Translations under genes and position numbers: made by a program
Notes under the pieces: generated by a model
Told to the model about the DNA's origin: nothing
Seen by the model: the letters and a program-made list of their open reading frames with translations, nothing else
Databases searched by the model: none
Shown here: one piece after another, positions 8,261 through 15,868 of the stretch
Numbering within the stretch: the first letter of the stretch is position 1
How the letters are laid out: each line of letters begins with the position of its first letter
Assembly: GCA_964651395.1 (NCBI GenBank)
Contig: CAZYXZ010000008.1
Location: 1 to 60,787, forward strand
Length of the DNA stretch: 60,787 nt
Origin: CAZYXZ01 sp964651395
GTDB lineage: Bacteria; Actinomycetota; Actinomycetes; BP-191
Direction of reading: 5' to 3'

Positions 8261-9922
8261 ATGCAGCAGGTACGGCGAATCGGCGGGACGGCGCTCGCCC
8301 TGGCACTCGTCATGGGCACACTCGCGCACGCCCACGCGGCGGCGCCGCCGCCCAGGGCGGCCGGGCCGCTCGACACCGCGACCGACCTGCGCGCGGCGCT
8401 GCGGCTCGAGACGCGGATGCTCGACCACTTCCACTACGGGCAGGTGCACGAGCAGCACTACCGGACCGCCGAGCGGCGCACCGGCGACATCGCCACGCTG
8501 ACCGGCGAGAACGACTCGGCGCTCTACACCGGCAACTACCTGGCGGCGCAGTCCTACCGCTACGCCCTGGCCGGCCAGAAGCTCGCCGCACTGCGCCGGG
8601 CCCGCGGCGCGAGCCGGACCGACGTGCGTTTCTGGGAGCAGCAGCGGGCCGAGGCCAAGCGGCGGGTCGACGCGATGGTCGACCAGTTCCACGTCCTCAT
8701 CAACATCGCCGAGTCCTGGCAGACCGAGCTCGACCCGACGGTCAACGACGACCGTGAGCCCACCGAGGACGGCTGGCTCGACTTCGGCGGCGGCGTCTTC
8801 CCGGGTGAGAAGGGCCTGCTGTTCCGCGCGTGCAACCCGGTCGACGCGCCGGCCCCGCTCAACGTCGGGCGCGACCCGAAGCGCGGGCGGCTGGTCGGCC
8901 CGCTGAAGTGGCGCGACGGCACGCTGAAGTACTGCCTCGGCGCGACCAGCCGCGACGCGTACGCCGGCGTCACGTTCGGCCTCGCGACGGCGTTCGACCT
9001 AGTCTCCCCCGACGACTCGGCACGCCGCGAGATGATCCGCGACGACCTGGTCGCGATGACCGACTACGCGCTGAAGTACGTCTGGAGCAACCCGCGGCCG
9101 CACGGCTCCGTCGTCGTCCCCGAGGTCTTCGGTGGCAACGACCTCGACAACTTCTACTCCCCGTTGTTCATCTACACGCCGATCGCGCGGCTGAACATGC
9201 TCGCCATGGCCCGCCACGTGACGCGCGAGGCAGGCCCGGCCACCGACGCGCAGAAGTTCGAGGCGCTCTGGCTCGAGGAGCTGGCGACCGAAGGCCCGCA
9301 GTACGCCGGCTCCATGGAGATCGACGCGGGCTCGCCGCACGACAGCTACTACAAGTTCCACCTGCACCACATGACCGGCTTCAACGTGATCCGGCTGGAG
9401 CGCGACCCGCAGGTGCGCGAGCTGCTGCGCCACGGCTTCGGCGTCATGGACGCGACCACGCGCGACGACGTCAACGCGCTGTTCGAGGCCATGACGTACG
9501 CACTGACCGGCGAGCCCGACCGGCTCGCCGCCGCCGTGCAGCACCACCGCGAGTACCTGCGCTACCGGGCCCGCCTCGACGCCAACGGCAACAAGACCGT
9601 GAACAGCGGCCTGTGCGGCGGACGGCTGTCGTGCGTGCCGACGGACCAGGTCGACGTGGTGCTCGGCGGCGATGTCGTCGCGTCGCAGCCCGGCACGTCG
9701 ACCACGCCGCGGGCTGAGGCGCCGCTGCCGGTGGAGCTACGCCGCGCCGGCGACTTCATGTGGCAGAAGGACCCGACCATCCTCGACGGCGACCAGGGCC
9801 CGACCTGGGAGAGCCCCGCCGCGGACTTCCTGCTCCCCTACTGGATGCTCCGCTACTACAGCGAGGTCGCGAGGCCCAGTCTCGAACCCTTCCCCGCCTG
9901 GCCGGGGCCGACCTTCCGCTAG
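8261..9922 (+). CDS. Secreted protein of unknown function, predicted helical
   Basis: I chose the ATG at 8261 because GGAGTGGC sits directly before it; the frame is open from 8219. The 553-residue product has a clear signal peptide (QQVRRIGGTALALALVMG, cleavage near AHA-AA). The mature part is rich in helices and aromatics, with DHFHYGQVHEQHYR, LTGENDSALYTGNYLAAQSY and YKFHLHHMTGFNVIRL. It lacks motifs of any enzyme I can name. The GENDSALYTGNYLAA region resembles alpha/alpha-toroid carbohydrate-active proteins, which is weak evidence. Its stop shares CTAG with the last Tad gene. It diverges from the GPPS-repeat membrane protein. Confidence 0.7.
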   Translation: MQQVRRIGGTALALALVMGTLAHAHAAAPPPRAAGPLDTATDLRAALRLETRMLDHFHYGQVHEQHYRTAERRTGDIATLTGENDSALYTGNYLAAQSYRYALAGQKLAALRRARGASRTDVRFWEQQRAEAKRRVDAMVDQFHVLINIAESWQTELDPTVNDDREPTEDGWLDFGGGVFPGEKGLLFRACNPVDAPAPLNVGRDPKRGRLVGPLKWRDGTLKYCLGATSRDAYAGVTFGLATAFDLVSPDDSARREMIRDDLVAMTDYALKYVWSNPRPHGSVVVPEVFGGNDLDNFYSPLFIYTPIARLNMLAMARHVTREAGPATDAQKFEALWLEELATEGPQYAGSMEIDAGSPHDSYYKFHLHHMTGFNVIRLERDPQVRELLRHGFGVMDATTRDDVNALFEAMTYALTGEPDRLAAAVQHHREYLRYRARLDANGNKTVNSGLCGGRLSCVPTDQVDVVLGGDVVASQPGTSTTPRAEAPLPVELRRAGDFMWQKDPTILDGDQGPTWESPAADFLLPYWMLRYYSEVARPSLEPFPAWPGPTFR

Positions 9923-10341
9923 CGAAGCGGCACCCGCGCGGTCGACTCCGCGGTCACGGTCACCTCGTCGACGCCGAACAGCCGCGCCATCGGCAACCGG
10001 ATCCGCCGTGACCCGGCCACCCGGACGGCACGTCCTCGGTCGAGCAGCACCGGGCGGCTGAACCGGGTGTCGGGGTAGTGACGGGCCAACCTCTCCACCG
10101 CGAGGGCGGCGAGGTCGGCATCCACCGGTATCCCGTCGGTCGCTCCCTGCGTGTAGTAGGCCGCCTCGTCCATCTCCTGCGCGGCCCGCAGGGCGGCGCC
10201 GTCCACCGCCGAGACGAGATCGCGCCGGGCCAGGTAGACGACGGACACGTCGACCACGACGACGACGAGCAGCATCGCGACGACACTGAAGCCGATGATC
10301 AGCAACGTCAGCTGGCCGTCGTCGCCGCGCAGCCGCCTCAT
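9919..10341 (-). CDS. Tad pilus-assembly protein, TadE/TadG-like
   Basis: The 140-residue protein starts at the ATG at 10341, which overlaps the preceding stop (ATGA). It opens MRRLRGDDGQLTLLIIGFSV, followed by one transmembrane helix to about residue 33 and then VYLARRDLVSAVDGAALRAAQ. This is the signature of the Flp-pilus-assembly TadE/G-like family: a minor pseudopilin-like membrane protein with its C-terminal domain outside. It is the last gene of the Tad operon. Confidence 0.82.
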   Translation of the reverse strand: MRRLRGDDGQLTLLIIGFSVVAMLLVVVVVDVSVVYLARRDLVSAVDGAALRAAQEMDEAAYYTQGATDGIPVDADLAALAVERLARHYPDTRFSRPVLLDRGRAVRVAGSRRIRLPMARLFGVDEVTVTAESTARVPLR

Positions 10342-10757
10342 CGCGCGCGGAACCTCTCCACGGTGACTACGTGCCGACCGGTCACCGGGATGGCCGGTGA
10401 CTGCTCGCCGCGGAAGAACACGCCGACCAAGGGCAGCCGCACCTCGTAGCGCACCAGGAGGACGAAGGTCGCCCCCGGCTGGGCAGAGGTGCCGTCCGGG
10501 TAGCTGACCGGGTCCCCCACGGGCACGAGTCCGTGGTCGACCAGCACGAGACGTGCCGCCTCGCTCGCCGCCGCACGCGCCTGTGCGGGCTCTGCAGCGA
10601 TGTACGCACGACCGGCTTCGCGTGCCGCTGCGCTGACCGCGAAAGCCGCGCGCTGCGCGGTGAACACCGTCACGAGCAGGTAGAGGAGTGGCACCAAGAG
10701 AAGAACCGCGAGCCATGTGAACTCGACGAGCGCGGAGCCGTGGTCGTCATCGCGCAC
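10338..10757 (-). CDS. TadE-like minor pilin
   Basis: The 139-residue protein reads MRDDDHGSALVEFTWLAVLL and has a hydrophobic helix at about residues 12-30, the usual TadE pseudopilin N-terminus (G-S-A-L-V-E-F). A short helical stretch with AAREAGRAY and a beta-rich C-terminus follow. The start overlaps the upstream tadE-like stop by 11 bp, and its own stop overlaps the next start (ATGA), so translation is coupled. Confidence 0.85.
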   Translation of the reverse strand: MRDDDHGSALVEFTWLAVLLLVPLLYLLVTVFTAQRAAFAVSAAAREAGRAYIAAEPAQARAAASEAARLVLVDHGLVPVGDPVSYPDGTSAQPGATFVLLVRYEVRLPLVGVFFRGEQSPAIPVTGRHVVTVERFRAR

Positions 10758-11139
10758 CGGATGGTCCCTCCCGGACGGCGTGTCCGACGGTGTCGATGTG
10801 CACGGCGCCGCCAGGGAAGAACGTCAGCGGCAATCGGGCCTCGAGTCGCAGCTCGACGAAGCGGACGCCGTCCCTCACGACCTCGGCACAGCTGGCCACC
10901 GACAGGTCAGAGGCGACGCGGCGAGACAGCGATGACGCGACCATCTCGGCAGCCCGATCGACACCGGCCGCGCAGTCGAGGTCCGCGTTCGCTGCTGCGC
11001 GTGCGCCCTCCGTGGCGCTGGCGACCACCACGTTCCGCATGTGCAGCACGAGCGCGAGCTGCACCACGGCCGTGAACAACACGATGACCAGGACGCCGAC
11101 CAGCACGAAGTCGACCGGCGCGGCACCGCGGTCGTTCAG
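10747..11139 (-). CDS. TadE-like minor pilin with probable CTG start
   Basis: The conserved part begins NDRGAAPVDFVLVGVLVIVL, a TadE-type N-terminus with a transmembrane helix, then VVVASATEGARAAA. No ATG, GTG or TTG lies near that point in frame. The nearest upstream ATG (11262) would overlap the Flp gene by more than 120 bases in an implausible sequence. A CTG at 11139 overlaps the Flp stop as CTGA, matching the NTGA overlaps elsewhere in this operon. That start is therefore inferred. The length (130 residues) is normal for the family. Confidence 0.75.
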   Translation of the reverse strand: MNDRGAAPVDFVLVGVLVIVLFTAVVQLALVLHMRNVVVASATEGARAAANADLDCAAGVDRAAEMVASSLSRRVASDLSVASCAEVVRDGVRFVELRLEARLPLTFFPGGAVHIDTVGHAVREGPSGAR

Positions 11140-11345
11140 CAGCCGGTGTCGCGGACGCCGATGCTGCACAGCGCGTTGTCGAGGATGTTGGCGAGTGCGG
11201 TCTCCGCGAAGGCCCAGAGCCCCGCGACGATCACCGCGGTCATCAGGGTGATGAGCACCCATCCGGGGACGTCACCGCGTTCCGGACCCCGGGACGACAC
11301 CCGGCGATGCGCGCCGGTGAGCAGTGCGAGCAGGACATCCACCAT
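11136..11345 (-). CDS. Flp pilin-like small membrane protein
   Basis: The ATG at 11345 is preserved with AAGGAGG seven bases upstream. An earlier in-frame ATG at 11369 overlaps the tadC stop as ATGA and would add 8 residues. The 69-residue product has a basic N-terminus (GAHRRVSSRGPERGDVPG) and one hydrophobic helix (WVLITLMTAVIVAGLWAFAE). Position and size match the Flp major pilin of actinobacterial Tad loci. The classical Gly-x(4)-Glu processing site is not obvious, so its role as major pilin is an inference. Confidence 0.75.
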   Translation of the reverse strand: MVDVLLALLTGAHRRVSSRGPERGDVPGWVLITLMTAVIVAGLWAFAETALANILDNALCSIGVRDTGC

Positions 11346-11365
11346 GGCCAACCCCTCCTTCGCGC

Positions 11366-12304
11366 TCATGGCGCGATCACCTGGAACCCGTAGAAGCCGG
11401 GGAACAGCGCAAACACGACGGTCACCGGAAGGACGAGAAAGACGACCGGCACCAGCATCGCGATCTCCCGGCGGCCGGCGGACTCGAGGAGTGCCCGCTT
11501 CCCAGCCGCTCGGACGTCCACGGCCTGGGCGCGCAGGACGTCCGCCAGCGGCGTGCCGCGCTCGATCGCGATGACCAGACCGTCGACGAACCTGGCCAGC
11601 GGTGCGAGTCCGGTGCGACTCGCGACCGTCTCGAGCACCTGCACCAGAGGAACGCCGGTGGCCGCCTCCGCGAGCGCCGTCCGCAGCTCGGCGGCCAGCT
11701 CGCCGCCGCTGATCCGGCAGACCCGGCCCAAGGCGCCGGCAGCGCCCTCACCCGCGGTCACCGCGAGGGCGAGGAGCTCGGCGATCGTCGGCAGCTCGGT
11801 GAGCATGCGTTCCTCGCGGGCCTTGACCTGATGCGTGAGCCAGGAGTCCCGCGCGAGCGCACCAAGGAGTGCCGCGCCGAGGCAGAGGACGACTGCCGCT
11901 CCGACAGGGGGCGCCTGTCCGGCAACGACCAGCAACACCATGAGCGACAGCCCGCCGAGCAGCGAGGCCGCCCCCCAGAGGACCTGCTCGACGCGGAACT
12001 CCTCCAGAGTCCGGTCGCGGCCTGCGCGCGCGAGGCGGCGCCGCAGCGAGCCCGTGCCCCCGAGCCATCGCTCGGCCACGGCGGCGAGATCCCGGAGCAC
12101 CGGCCCGGTGATCCGCTCGAGCGTCGGGAACGGAGTGCGCGGCGGGCGTGCCCCCAGCAGCCGAGATGCTCCATCCGTTCCTGCAAAAGCCGACACGCGG
12201 TCGGCCAGGCGTGGGGTGCGCGCCTGGCTCAGCGAGAGGACGACGAGGAGCACGCCGGTCCCCGCCGCCGCACCGGCCAGCCCACCGGCGGCCACCCCGC
12301 TCAT
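11366..12304 (-). CDS. tadC: Tad secretion inner-membrane protein TadC
   Basis: The start is the ATG at 12304, which overlaps the tadB stop (ATGA); the frame continues upstream but only as the shadow of tadB. The 312-residue product has an N-terminal helix (LAGAAAGTGVLLVVLSL) and two mid helices (about residues 125-170). It carries a T2SSF domain with ELPTIAELLALAVTAGEG and RFVDGLVIAIERGTPLADVL, then a C-terminal helix (MLVPVVFLVLPVTVVFALFP). TadC pairs with TadB as the membrane platform of the pilus machine. Confidence 0.88.
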   Translation of the reverse strand: MSGVAAGGLAGAAAGTGVLLVVLSLSQARTPRLADRVSAFAGTDGASRLLGARPPRTPFPTLERITGPVLRDLAAVAERWLGGTGSLRRRLARAGRDRTLEEFRVEQVLWGAASLLGGLSLMVLLVVAGQAPPVGAAVVLCLGAALLGALARDSWLTHQVKAREERMLTELPTIAELLALAVTAGEGAAGALGRVCRISGGELAAELRTALAEAATGVPLVQVLETVASRTGLAPLARFVDGLVIAIERGTPLADVLRAQAVDVRAAGKRALLESAGRREIAMLVPVVFLVLPVTVVFALFPGFYGFQVIAP

Positions 12305-13152
12305 CGCAGCACTCGCTGTTCGCGCGGCAGCCGCGCGACGCGCAGCATGACGCGATAGGCCACGAGAGACGCACCGCCGCCGACGAGCAGCACCATCGCG
12401 CCGGTGGCGGTTCGATACGCCTCCACCGCGGCCGGGCGCGACGAGAGCAGCAGCAACAGCAGCCAGGGGGCGGCCAGGGCCAGACGCGCGGCGTTGACCG
12501 TCCAGCTCTGTCGGGCCTCGAGCTCCGCGCGCGTTCGGGCGTCCTCGCGCAGGAATGCCGACAACGTGCGAAGCAGCCGGCCCAGCTCGGTGCCACCAAC
12601 CTCCCGGGCCAGCCGCAGCGACTCGACCACGCGATCCCCGACCGGGTCGGCGAGCGCTGCCTTCAGCCGGTCGAGGCATTCACTGAAGCGTCCGGTCGCG
12701 CGATAGTCGGCGGCGAAACGCCGGAACGGCGGGCGCAGCAGCTCGGGTCCCCGCTCGCCCAGCGCGGCGACCGCCTCGGGCAGGGACATGCCGGCGCGAA
12801 TGGCCGATGTCAGGTTGTCCACGGCTTCCGGCCACACCTCCCGCAGCTCCACGGATCGTCGTTGCCGACGCGCGTGGACGACCGCACTCGGTGCGCCGGC
12901 AGCGAAGAGCGCGAAGGCCGAACCGATGACCGGGACTCTCGAGAACCCCGTGACCAGCAGGAAGGTGACGAGGCCCAGTCCCATCGAGGCCGTGACGAGC
13001 TGCACAGGGGAAACGCCCTCGATGCCGGCCTGGGCGAGTAGATCCGTCGTCCGCAGGCGCCATCCGACCCCAACCGGCGTGCGGGCGGCGAACCGCCCGC
13101 GCAGCAGCAGGAGCAGGCCGAGGCCGAAGGCGAGACCGAGCAGTGCGCCCAT
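12301..13152 (-). CDS. tadB: Tad secretion inner-membrane protein TadB
   Basis: The 283-residue T2SSF-domain protein has helices at the N-terminus (GALLGLAFGLGLLLLL), in the middle and at the C-terminus (LALAAPWLLLLLLSSRP). The diagnostic loop is ELREVWPEAVDNLTSAIRAG followed by SLPEAVAALGERGP. Its start overlaps the tadA stop by one base (TGATG). It forms the inner-membrane platform with TadC. Confidence 0.9.
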   Translation of the reverse strand: MGALLGLAFGLGLLLLLRGRFAARTPVGVGWRLRTTDLLAQAGIEGVSPVQLVTASMGLGLVTFLLVTGFSRVPVIGSAFALFAAGAPSAVVHARRQRRSVELREVWPEAVDNLTSAIRAGMSLPEAVAALGERGPELLRPPFRRFAADYRATGRFSECLDRLKAALADPVGDRVVESLRLAREVGGTELGRLLRTLSAFLREDARTRAELEARQSWTVNAARLALAAPWLLLLLLSSRPAAVEAYRTATGAMVLLVGGGASLVAYRVMLRVARLPREQRVLR

Positions 13153-14375
13153 CAGCCGGCGCTCCGCAGCAGCCCGATGGGATCGAGGCCGGCGCGGACG
13201 TAGCGGTCGAGGTGCGGTGGGAAGCCATCCGCCCGTACCAGCTCGTCATGGACCGTCTCGTACACCGTGGCCGTCTCGATCACGTCCCGCTCCGCCCGGC
13301 CCGGCACCCCGAGCACCTCGCGGACGCGGCGCCGGCCCGTGCTGTCGGTCTCGACGTGCACGACGAGATCGACGCACGCCGCCACGGTCGGCACGACGAA
13401 GCGGTGACTCACGTTCTCCCCGGCCAGCAGGGGCAGGGTCGTGAGCTTGACGATCGCCTCTCTGGCGCTGTTGGCGTGGATCGAGCACATGCCCGGCAGA
13501 CCCGAGTTGAGAGCGATGAGCAGGTCCAGGCACTCTTCCTGCCGCACCTCGCCGACCAGCAGCCGGTCCGGTCGCATGCGCAGGGCCTCCTTGACCAGAC
13601 GACGCAGCCGGATCTCGCCGGATCCCTCGAGGTTGGGCTGGCGGGTCTGCATCGCCACGACGTCCGGCAGCGGCAGCCGCAGCTCGAAGACCTCTTCGCA
13701 CGTCACGACCCGCTCCCGAGCCGGGATCGCCGAGGCCAGGCAGTTCAGCAGCGTCGTCTTCCCGGCCTGCGTGCCGCCGGCGACGATGACGTTCAGCCCG
13801 GCCACGACCGACGCCTCCAGGAAGCGCGCCACCGGTGCGGTCAGCGTGCCGAGCGCCACCAGCTCGTCGAGCGAGTGCGCGGTCAGGACGAACTTGCGGA
13901 TGTTGACCGCCCAGTGCCGTCGTGTGATGTCGGGAATCACGACGTGAAGTCGGCTGCCGTCGGGTAGCACGGCGTCGACGAAGGGCGTCGAGAGGTCGAC
14001 GCGCCGACCCGAGGTCTTGAGCATCCGCTCGACGAGGTCGCGGACCTGGGTCTCGCCGAGGATCGTCTTCGTGAGCTCGCTGCGACCCTGTCGCGCGACG
14101 AACACGCGACCCGGCTCGTTGATCCAGATCTCCTCGACCGCCGGGTCGTCGAACCACTGCTGCAGCGGTCCGAATCCCGCGATGGCGTCGTAGACGTCAC
14201 GGGTGGCCCGCTGCCGATCGACGAGCGGCAGCGGCGCGATCAGGGATCGCTGGTCGTAGTCGGCGACGACCTCGTCGACCAGCCTGCGGACGGCGGTGGG
14301 GTCGGCCTCGGGGTCGAGACCGCGACGGCGCACGAGCTCGCGAACCTCGCGCTCAATGACCGCCGTAGCGTCCAT
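13152..14375 (-). CDS. tadA: Tad/Flp pilus assembly ATPase TadA (CpaF family)
   Basis: The 407-residue cytoplasmic secretion ATPase has an N-terminal helical domain (1-110), then a GspE-type ATPase core with Walker A GGTQAGKTT (200-208). An Asp/Glu-box region (VVTCEEVFELRLP) and the conserved RPDRLLVGEVRQEE and SGLPGMCSIHANS segments follow. It powers pilin assembly. It is first in the seven-gene operon, behind a promoter at 14417-14445, and has a GGGGGGA ribosome-binding site. No tadZ/cpaE, rcpC/cpaB or prepilin peptidase gene is next to it. Confidence 0.93.
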   Translation of the reverse strand: MDATAVIEREVRELVRRRGLDPEADPTAVRRLVDEVVADYDQRSLIAPLPLVDRQRATRDVYDAIAGFGPLQQWFDDPAVEEIWINEPGRVFVARQGRSELTKTILGETQVRDLVERMLKTSGRRVDLSTPFVDAVLPDGSRLHVVIPDITRRHWAVNIRKFVLTAHSLDELVALGTLTAPVARFLEASVVAGLNVIVAGGTQAGKTTLLNCLASAIPARERVVTCEEVFELRLPLPDVVAMQTRQPNLEGSGEIRLRRLVKEALRMRPDRLLVGEVRQEECLDLLIALNSGLPGMCSIHANSAREAIVKLTTLPLLAGENVSHRFVVPTVAACVDLVVHVETDSTGRRRVREVLGVPGRAERDVIETATVYETVHDELVRADGFPPHLDRYVRAGLDPIGLLRSAG

Positions 14376-14416
14376 TGGTCCCCCCGGACCCGCTGCCCCC
14401 CAGCAGCGATGGCGCG

Positions 14417-14445
14417 AAGGTAGTCCCGGCCCCGGTCACGGGCAA
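14417..14445 (-). promoter_or_regulatory. Probable promoter of the Tad pilus operon
   Basis: On the minus strand, TTGCCC (14445-14440) is followed by a 17-base spacer and TACCTT (14422-14417), a good housekeeping-sigma match. Transcription would start near 14410, giving a leader of about 35 nt before the tadA ATG at 14375. Confidence 0.55.
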
Positions 14446-14485
14446 GAGGTGAGCCCGAACCGGTGGACAAGAGTTGAATGGGCCC

Positions 14486-15868
14486 ATGCGGGTGGTGGTC
14501 GTGGGCGCCGGCGTGGCCGGCACGGCCTCGGCGACGGTGCTCGCGAACGCCGGTCACGAGGTCGTTCTCGTGGACCGCGACGGGCCCCCACCACCCGGGC
14601 CATTGACCACTGCGGCCGACGACTGGGACCGGCCCGGCGTGCCGCAGCTGCGGCAGCCGCACAACTTCCTCGGTCTCGGCCGGCACCTGCTGGAGACCGT
14701 CTTCCCGGACGTGCGGCAGGCCCTGCTCGTCGCCGGCGCGACCGAGCTGGACCAGCGGATGTTCTTCCCGGCCGACGCGCCCCCGGCCGAGGGCGACGCG
14801 CTGCTGCAGGTGCTGCAGTGCCGCCGGCCGGTGTTCGACGCGGCACTGCGCGTGGCGGCCGACGCGGCCGGTGTCACGACAGCGGCGGGGACGGTCACGG
14901 GCGTGGCGGTCTCCGGCGACCGGGTCACCTCCGTTGTCCTCGACGGCCAGCCGGCCCGGCCCGCCGACCTGGTCGTCGACGCAGCCGGCCGCGGCTCGCA
15001 CTCGGCGGGCTGGCTGTCGGCAGTCGGGTTGGGGTCGCCCACCGAGGAGCACACCGACTGCGGGCTCGTCTACTACAGCCGGCACTTCGCGCTGCGTGAC
15101 GGCGTACCCATGCCGGCGCCCGCCTCGGTGCTGGCCGGCCCGCGCGGCGAGATCGGCTTCCTCTCCTACGTCGTCTTCGTCGGGGACAACCGGACCTTCT
15201 GCGCCACGCTCATCCCGGCGGCGACCGACCGGGCGTTCCGCGACCTTCGCGACCCCGACGCCTTCCTCCGCGTGCTCCGGCTCATGCCCGGCTGCGCGGG
15301 ATGGGTCGATCCCGACGTCGCCGCACCGATCTCGTCGGTCCTGCCGATGGGCGCGTTGCGCGACGTGGTCAGGTCGCAGCCGACGGCAGCGAACCCGGGC
15401 GTCGTCAGCGTCGGAGACGCCGTCGTGCACACCAACCCGACCCATGCCTACGGCGCCTCCCAGGGTCTGCAGCACGCGACCGTGCTCCTCGACGTGCTGG
15501 CCGAGGTCGCGGACCCGACCCGGGTGGCCGCCGCGTTCGCCGAACGGACCGGCGACCTGGCGCGCCGTCGCTACGAGGCGGTCGCCGCCGAGGACCGCGA
15601 CCGTCTCCGGATGTACGCCGGCGAGCCGCTCGACGTCCTCGACCCCGGCTCGTCGCTGCCGCTGTTCCTGCGCCTGGGCCTGCCCCGCGTCGTACGCGAG
15701 GACGTCGACCTCCTGCGGGCGCTGCTGCGCCGGGTCAACATGCTCGACCCCCCGGACCTCCTGGCCGGCGACGCGGACCTGCTCGCGCGCGGCGCCGCGC
15801 TGTGCCGTGACCTGGCGCCTCTCCCGGTGCCGAGCCGGGACGAGGTCCTGGCCGCCCTGGCCGGTTGA
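14486..15868 (+). CDS. FAD-dependent oxidoreductase (monooxygenase/geranylgeranyl-reductase-like)
   Basis: The ATG at 14486 puts the Rossmann motif at the very N-terminus (MRVVVVGAGVAGTASATVLA); a TTG four codons upstream is also possible. The 460-residue protein has a typical second FAD motif, VVSVGDAVVHTNPTHAYGAS, near residue 310, and DLVVDAAGRGS at about 165-175. This is the architecture of PHBH-fold flavoproteins such as hydroxylases, halogenases and prenyl reductases. The substrate is unknown. The last bases overlap the TTG start of the chemotaxis receptor (TTGA). Confidence 0.82.
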   Translation: MRVVVVGAGVAGTASATVLANAGHEVVLVDRDGPPPPGPLTTAADDWDRPGVPQLRQPHNFLGLGRHLLETVFPDVRQALLVAGATELDQRMFFPADAPPAEGDALLQVLQCRRPVFDAALRVAADAAGVTTAAGTVTGVAVSGDRVTSVVLDGQPARPADLVVDAAGRGSHSAGWLSAVGLGSPTEEHTDCGLVYYSRHFALRDGVPMPAPASVLAGPRGEIGFLSYVVFVGDNRTFCATLIPAATDRAFRDLRDPDAFLRVLRLMPGCAGWVDPDVAAPISSVLPMGALRDVVRSQPTAANPGVVSVGDAVVHTNPTHAYGASQGLQHATVLLDVLAEVADPTRVAAAFAERTGDLARRRYEAVAAEDRDRLRMYAGEPLDVLDPGSSLPLFLRLGLPRVVREDVDLLRALLRRVNMLDPPDLLAGDADLLARGAALCRDLAPLPVPSRDEVLAALAG

